Shown one piece after another: positions 4,690 through 5,765 of a stretch of DNA of 5,765 nucleotides (position 1 is its first letter; each line of letters starts with the position of its first letter). The notes below the pieces were generated by a model. That model made no database searches. It saw only the letters and a program-made list of their open reading frames with translations, and was not told the origin of the DNA. A program made the position numbers and the translations under genes. This stretch comes from an uncultured Carnobacterium sp. (GTDB taxonomy: Bacteria > Bacillota > Bacilli > Lactobacillales > Aerococcaceae), in NCBI GenBank assembly GCA_937976325.1, contig CALJSD010000183.1, positions 1 to 5,765 of the forward strand, given 5' to 3'.

Positions 4690-4974
4690 TTTTACTTTTT
4701 TAAATGCAAAAATGGCGCGAGAAAATTTTATACAAAGAACTCATTTCAACACTCTTTAAATCAAACAAATTTTGTATAAGTTCGCCTATCACTTTATAGG
4801 AGATCCCTTTAGAAATGGATCTTGCATCCGGATTTCTAATCGCTATTCAAGCAACCTGCTGAATAACTTTTATATCCTTCAATCACTAGAAACTCGGGCG
4901 ATTATATTCTAAAAATTCAGTTTTCGGAATAGATCCAGCGAAAACCGTCGATTTTATTTTTCAATTTTTTGGAC
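4690..4974. other. AT-rich stretch without a gene, with several inverted repeats
   Basis: No frame here has a start, ribosome binding site and length that would support a gene. Visible symmetries are TTATACAAA/TTTGTATAA (4728-4736 and 4771-4779), CCTAT/ATAGG (4785-4800), AGATCC/GGATCT (4801-4822), and GTTTTCG/CGAAAAC (4920-4926 and 4939-4945). The last pair is followed on the plus strand by T-rich DNA and could be a weak terminator. The stretch may be decayed sequence or a structured untranslated region; I recognise neither. Confidence 0.5.
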
Positions 4975-5012
4975 AAAAAAAGAAACGAAGCAACGACTCG
5001 CTGCTTCATTTC
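4975..5012 (-). terminator. Rho-independent terminator of cdd
   Basis: Arms 4982-4995 and 4999-5012 form a 14-bp stem around a three-base loop; in the minus-strand RNA two of the pairs are G-U. Seven T (4975-4981) follow the stem directly. It lies 13 bp past the cdd stop codon. Confidence 0.9.
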
Positions 5013-5025
5013 TTATAGGATTTGA

Positions 5026-5433
5026 TTACATTTCTAAGCTTACAAATGAATAAGGAACTAATTCTTCTAAGCGTAGTTCACGAATTTCGCCTTTTCCATT
5101 CAATAAGAATACTAGAGTATCTGGTCCACAAAACTCAACCATCACTTGACGACAAATGTTACAAGGTGGCAAGAATCCTTCTGTTTCCCCCGCAACGGCA
5201 ATCGCTAAAATATCGCCTTTACGATAGCCTTGTGAAGCTCCGTAGAAAATCGCGCTACGTTCTGCACAGTTGGTTACCCCAAACGATACATTCTCAATAT
5301 TCGCTCCCGTAATCACACGGCCATCTTTATATAAAACCGCAGCTCCTACAGGGAATTTTGAATACGGACAGTAAGCATTCTTTAAAACTTCTTTGGCTTG
5401 CTCCATCAGAGCCACTTTATCAATTGTTGTCAT
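5026..5433 (-). CDS. cdd: Cytidine deaminase
   Basis: The 135-residue product is the small, tetrameric-type cytidine deaminase, at the normal family length. It hydrolyses cytidine and deoxycytidine to uridine and deoxyuridine in cytoplasmic pyrimidine salvage. Visible features are YCPYSKFPVGAA (21-32), substrate-binding GANIENVSFG (43-52), the catalytic CAE (Cys56, Glu58) and PCNICRQ (90-96) with zinc ligands Cys91 and Cys94. The start at 5433 is chosen because AAGGAG lies 8 nt upstream and the protein then begins like its relatives. A 25-residue upstream extension to 5508 would run across the promoter. It is monocistronic, with its own promoter (5465-5492) and terminator (4975-5012). All zinc and catalytic residues are present. 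Confidence 0.96.
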   Translation of the reverse strand: MTTIDKVALMEQAKEVLKNAYCPYSKFPVGAAVLYKDGRVITGANIENVSFGVTNCAERSAIFYGASQGYRKGDILAIAVAGETEGFLPPCNICRQVMVEFCGPDTLVFLLNGKGEIRELRLEELVPYSFVSLEM

Positions 5434-5464
5434 GGGTTGTACTCCTTTTTTGTGTTGTATTCCT

Positions 5465-5492
5465 ATTATACAGATTTTATAAGGAGTTTCAA
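5465..5492 (-). promoter_or_regulatory. Promoter of cdd
   Basis: On the minus strand, TTGAAA (5487-5492) and a perfect TATAAT (5465-5470) are separated by 16 bp. The start would be near 5458, about 25 nt before the ATG at 5433, leaving room for the AAGGAG ribosome binding site. Confidence 0.8.
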
Positions 5493-5557
5493 CATTTCTT
5501 TCTGCCAACTTTTTACTAAAATCCCGACTCCAGTCCTATGCTGGCACCTTACAACTG

Positions 5558-5566
5558 TGGTACACT
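5558..5566 (+). promoter_or_regulatory. Extended -10 promoter of the ABC transporter gene
   Basis: TGGTACACT is an extended -10 box (TGn followed by TACACT) 27 bp before the ATG at 5594. The expected -35 position (about 5538-5543, ATGCTG) is poor, as is common for extended -10 promoters. It diverges from the cdd promoter, about 65 bp away. Confidence 0.5.
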
Positions 5567-5593
5567 AGAGTCATTGATGAAAGGAGCTTGGTG

Positions 5594-5765
5594 ATGCTAC
5601 AGCTACAACATATTTCAAAAGTTTATCATACAGGTAACCAAGAGTTTCACGCGTTGAAAGATATCTCGATTCGCTTCCGTGAAAATGAGTTCGTCTCGAT
5701 TCTCGGGCAATCGGGTTCAGGGAAAACCACCCTATTAAATATCATCGGTGGACTCGACCAATACA
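5594..5765 (+). CDS. ABC transporter ATP-binding protein, MacB/LolD type (5' part)
   Basis: The first 57 codons are present; the gene runs off the right edge. The product begins MLQLQHISKVYHTGNQEFHAL, the pattern of MacB/LolD/FtsE-type ATPases. The Walker A motif GQSGSGKTT follows at residues 38-46 and then LLNIIGGLD, typical of this subfamily. Such ATPases power a membrane partner with a periplasmic-type (MacB/FtsX) permease, often for export of peptides, antibiotics or lipoproteins, or for bacitracin-type sensing; the substrate cannot be told from this fragment. ATG 5594 is preferred because AAGGAG lies 7 nt upstream; the in-frame GTG at 5591 is nearer to it. The Walker B, signature and permease parts lie outside the window. 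Confidence 0.92.
   Translation, partial: MLQLQHISKVYHTGNQEFHALKDISIRFRENEFVSILGQSGSGKTTLLNIIGGLDQY

Noticed and set aside
4704..4799. Plus-strand 31-codon frame beginning MQKWREKILY
   Set aside because: It has no ribosome binding site or promoter and no recognised motif. It is short enough to be chance.
5434..5508. N-terminal extension of cytidine deaminase
   Set aside because: It would be translated across the TATAAT promoter. ATG 5433 has a strong AAGGAG site and gives the normal family length.

Overview
The window reads as chromosomal DNA of a low-GC Gram-positive bacterium, most likely Lactobacillales (streptococcal, carnobacterial or aerococcal type). The basis is AT-rich intergenic DNA, AGGAGG-type ribosome binding sites, TTGnnn/TATAAT promoters, a small tetrameric-type cytidine deaminase, and a Gram-positive UmuC-YolD pair behind a LexA-like (HdiR-type) repressor. 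I cannot name a species. All complete genes lie on the minus strand; only the ABC transporter gene cut by the right edge is on the plus strand.

Right to left along the transcription direction: a partial MacB/LolD-type ABC ATPase starts at 5594 and diverges from cdd (5026-5433), which has its own promoter and terminator. From 4371 to 5025 there is no convincing gene. This stretch holds a roughly 196-bp element bounded by long imperfect inverted repeats (4472-4667), a perfect 18-bp palindrome beside it (4672-4689), and several smaller inverted repeats.

Next is a compact DNA-damage-type operon: a self-cleaving HTH/S24 repressor (3684-4370), a Y-family polymerase UmuC (2266-3681) and a YolD-like protein (1919-2266). 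Gaps are 2 bp and -1 bp. A promoter with a near-palindromic operator just downstream of the -10 precedes the repressor. The likely logic is autorepression that is relieved when RecA-stimulated cleavage at Ala115-Gly116 inactivates the repressor, giving induced translesion synthesis.

The most unusual arrangement lies downstream of yolD. An AT-rich KilA-N domain gene (1015-1866) sits between the true 3' end of yolD and a second, diverged copy of that 3' end (873-989). The two copies match at 92 of 100 bases, and six of the eight differences are synonymous. So the KilA-N gene appears to have entered the tail of the SOS operon by recombination between two different yolD alleles, leaving a pseudogene scar. 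No terminator is visible between yolD and the KilA-N gene, so it may be co-induced.

Beyond the scar lies a RelB/DinJ-RelE/ParE-type toxin-antitoxin operon (154-783) with its own promoter, a candidate operator and a strong terminator (69-114). A second leftward promoter (61-89) overlaps that terminator and would start a transcript beginning with a hairpin that runs off the left edge.
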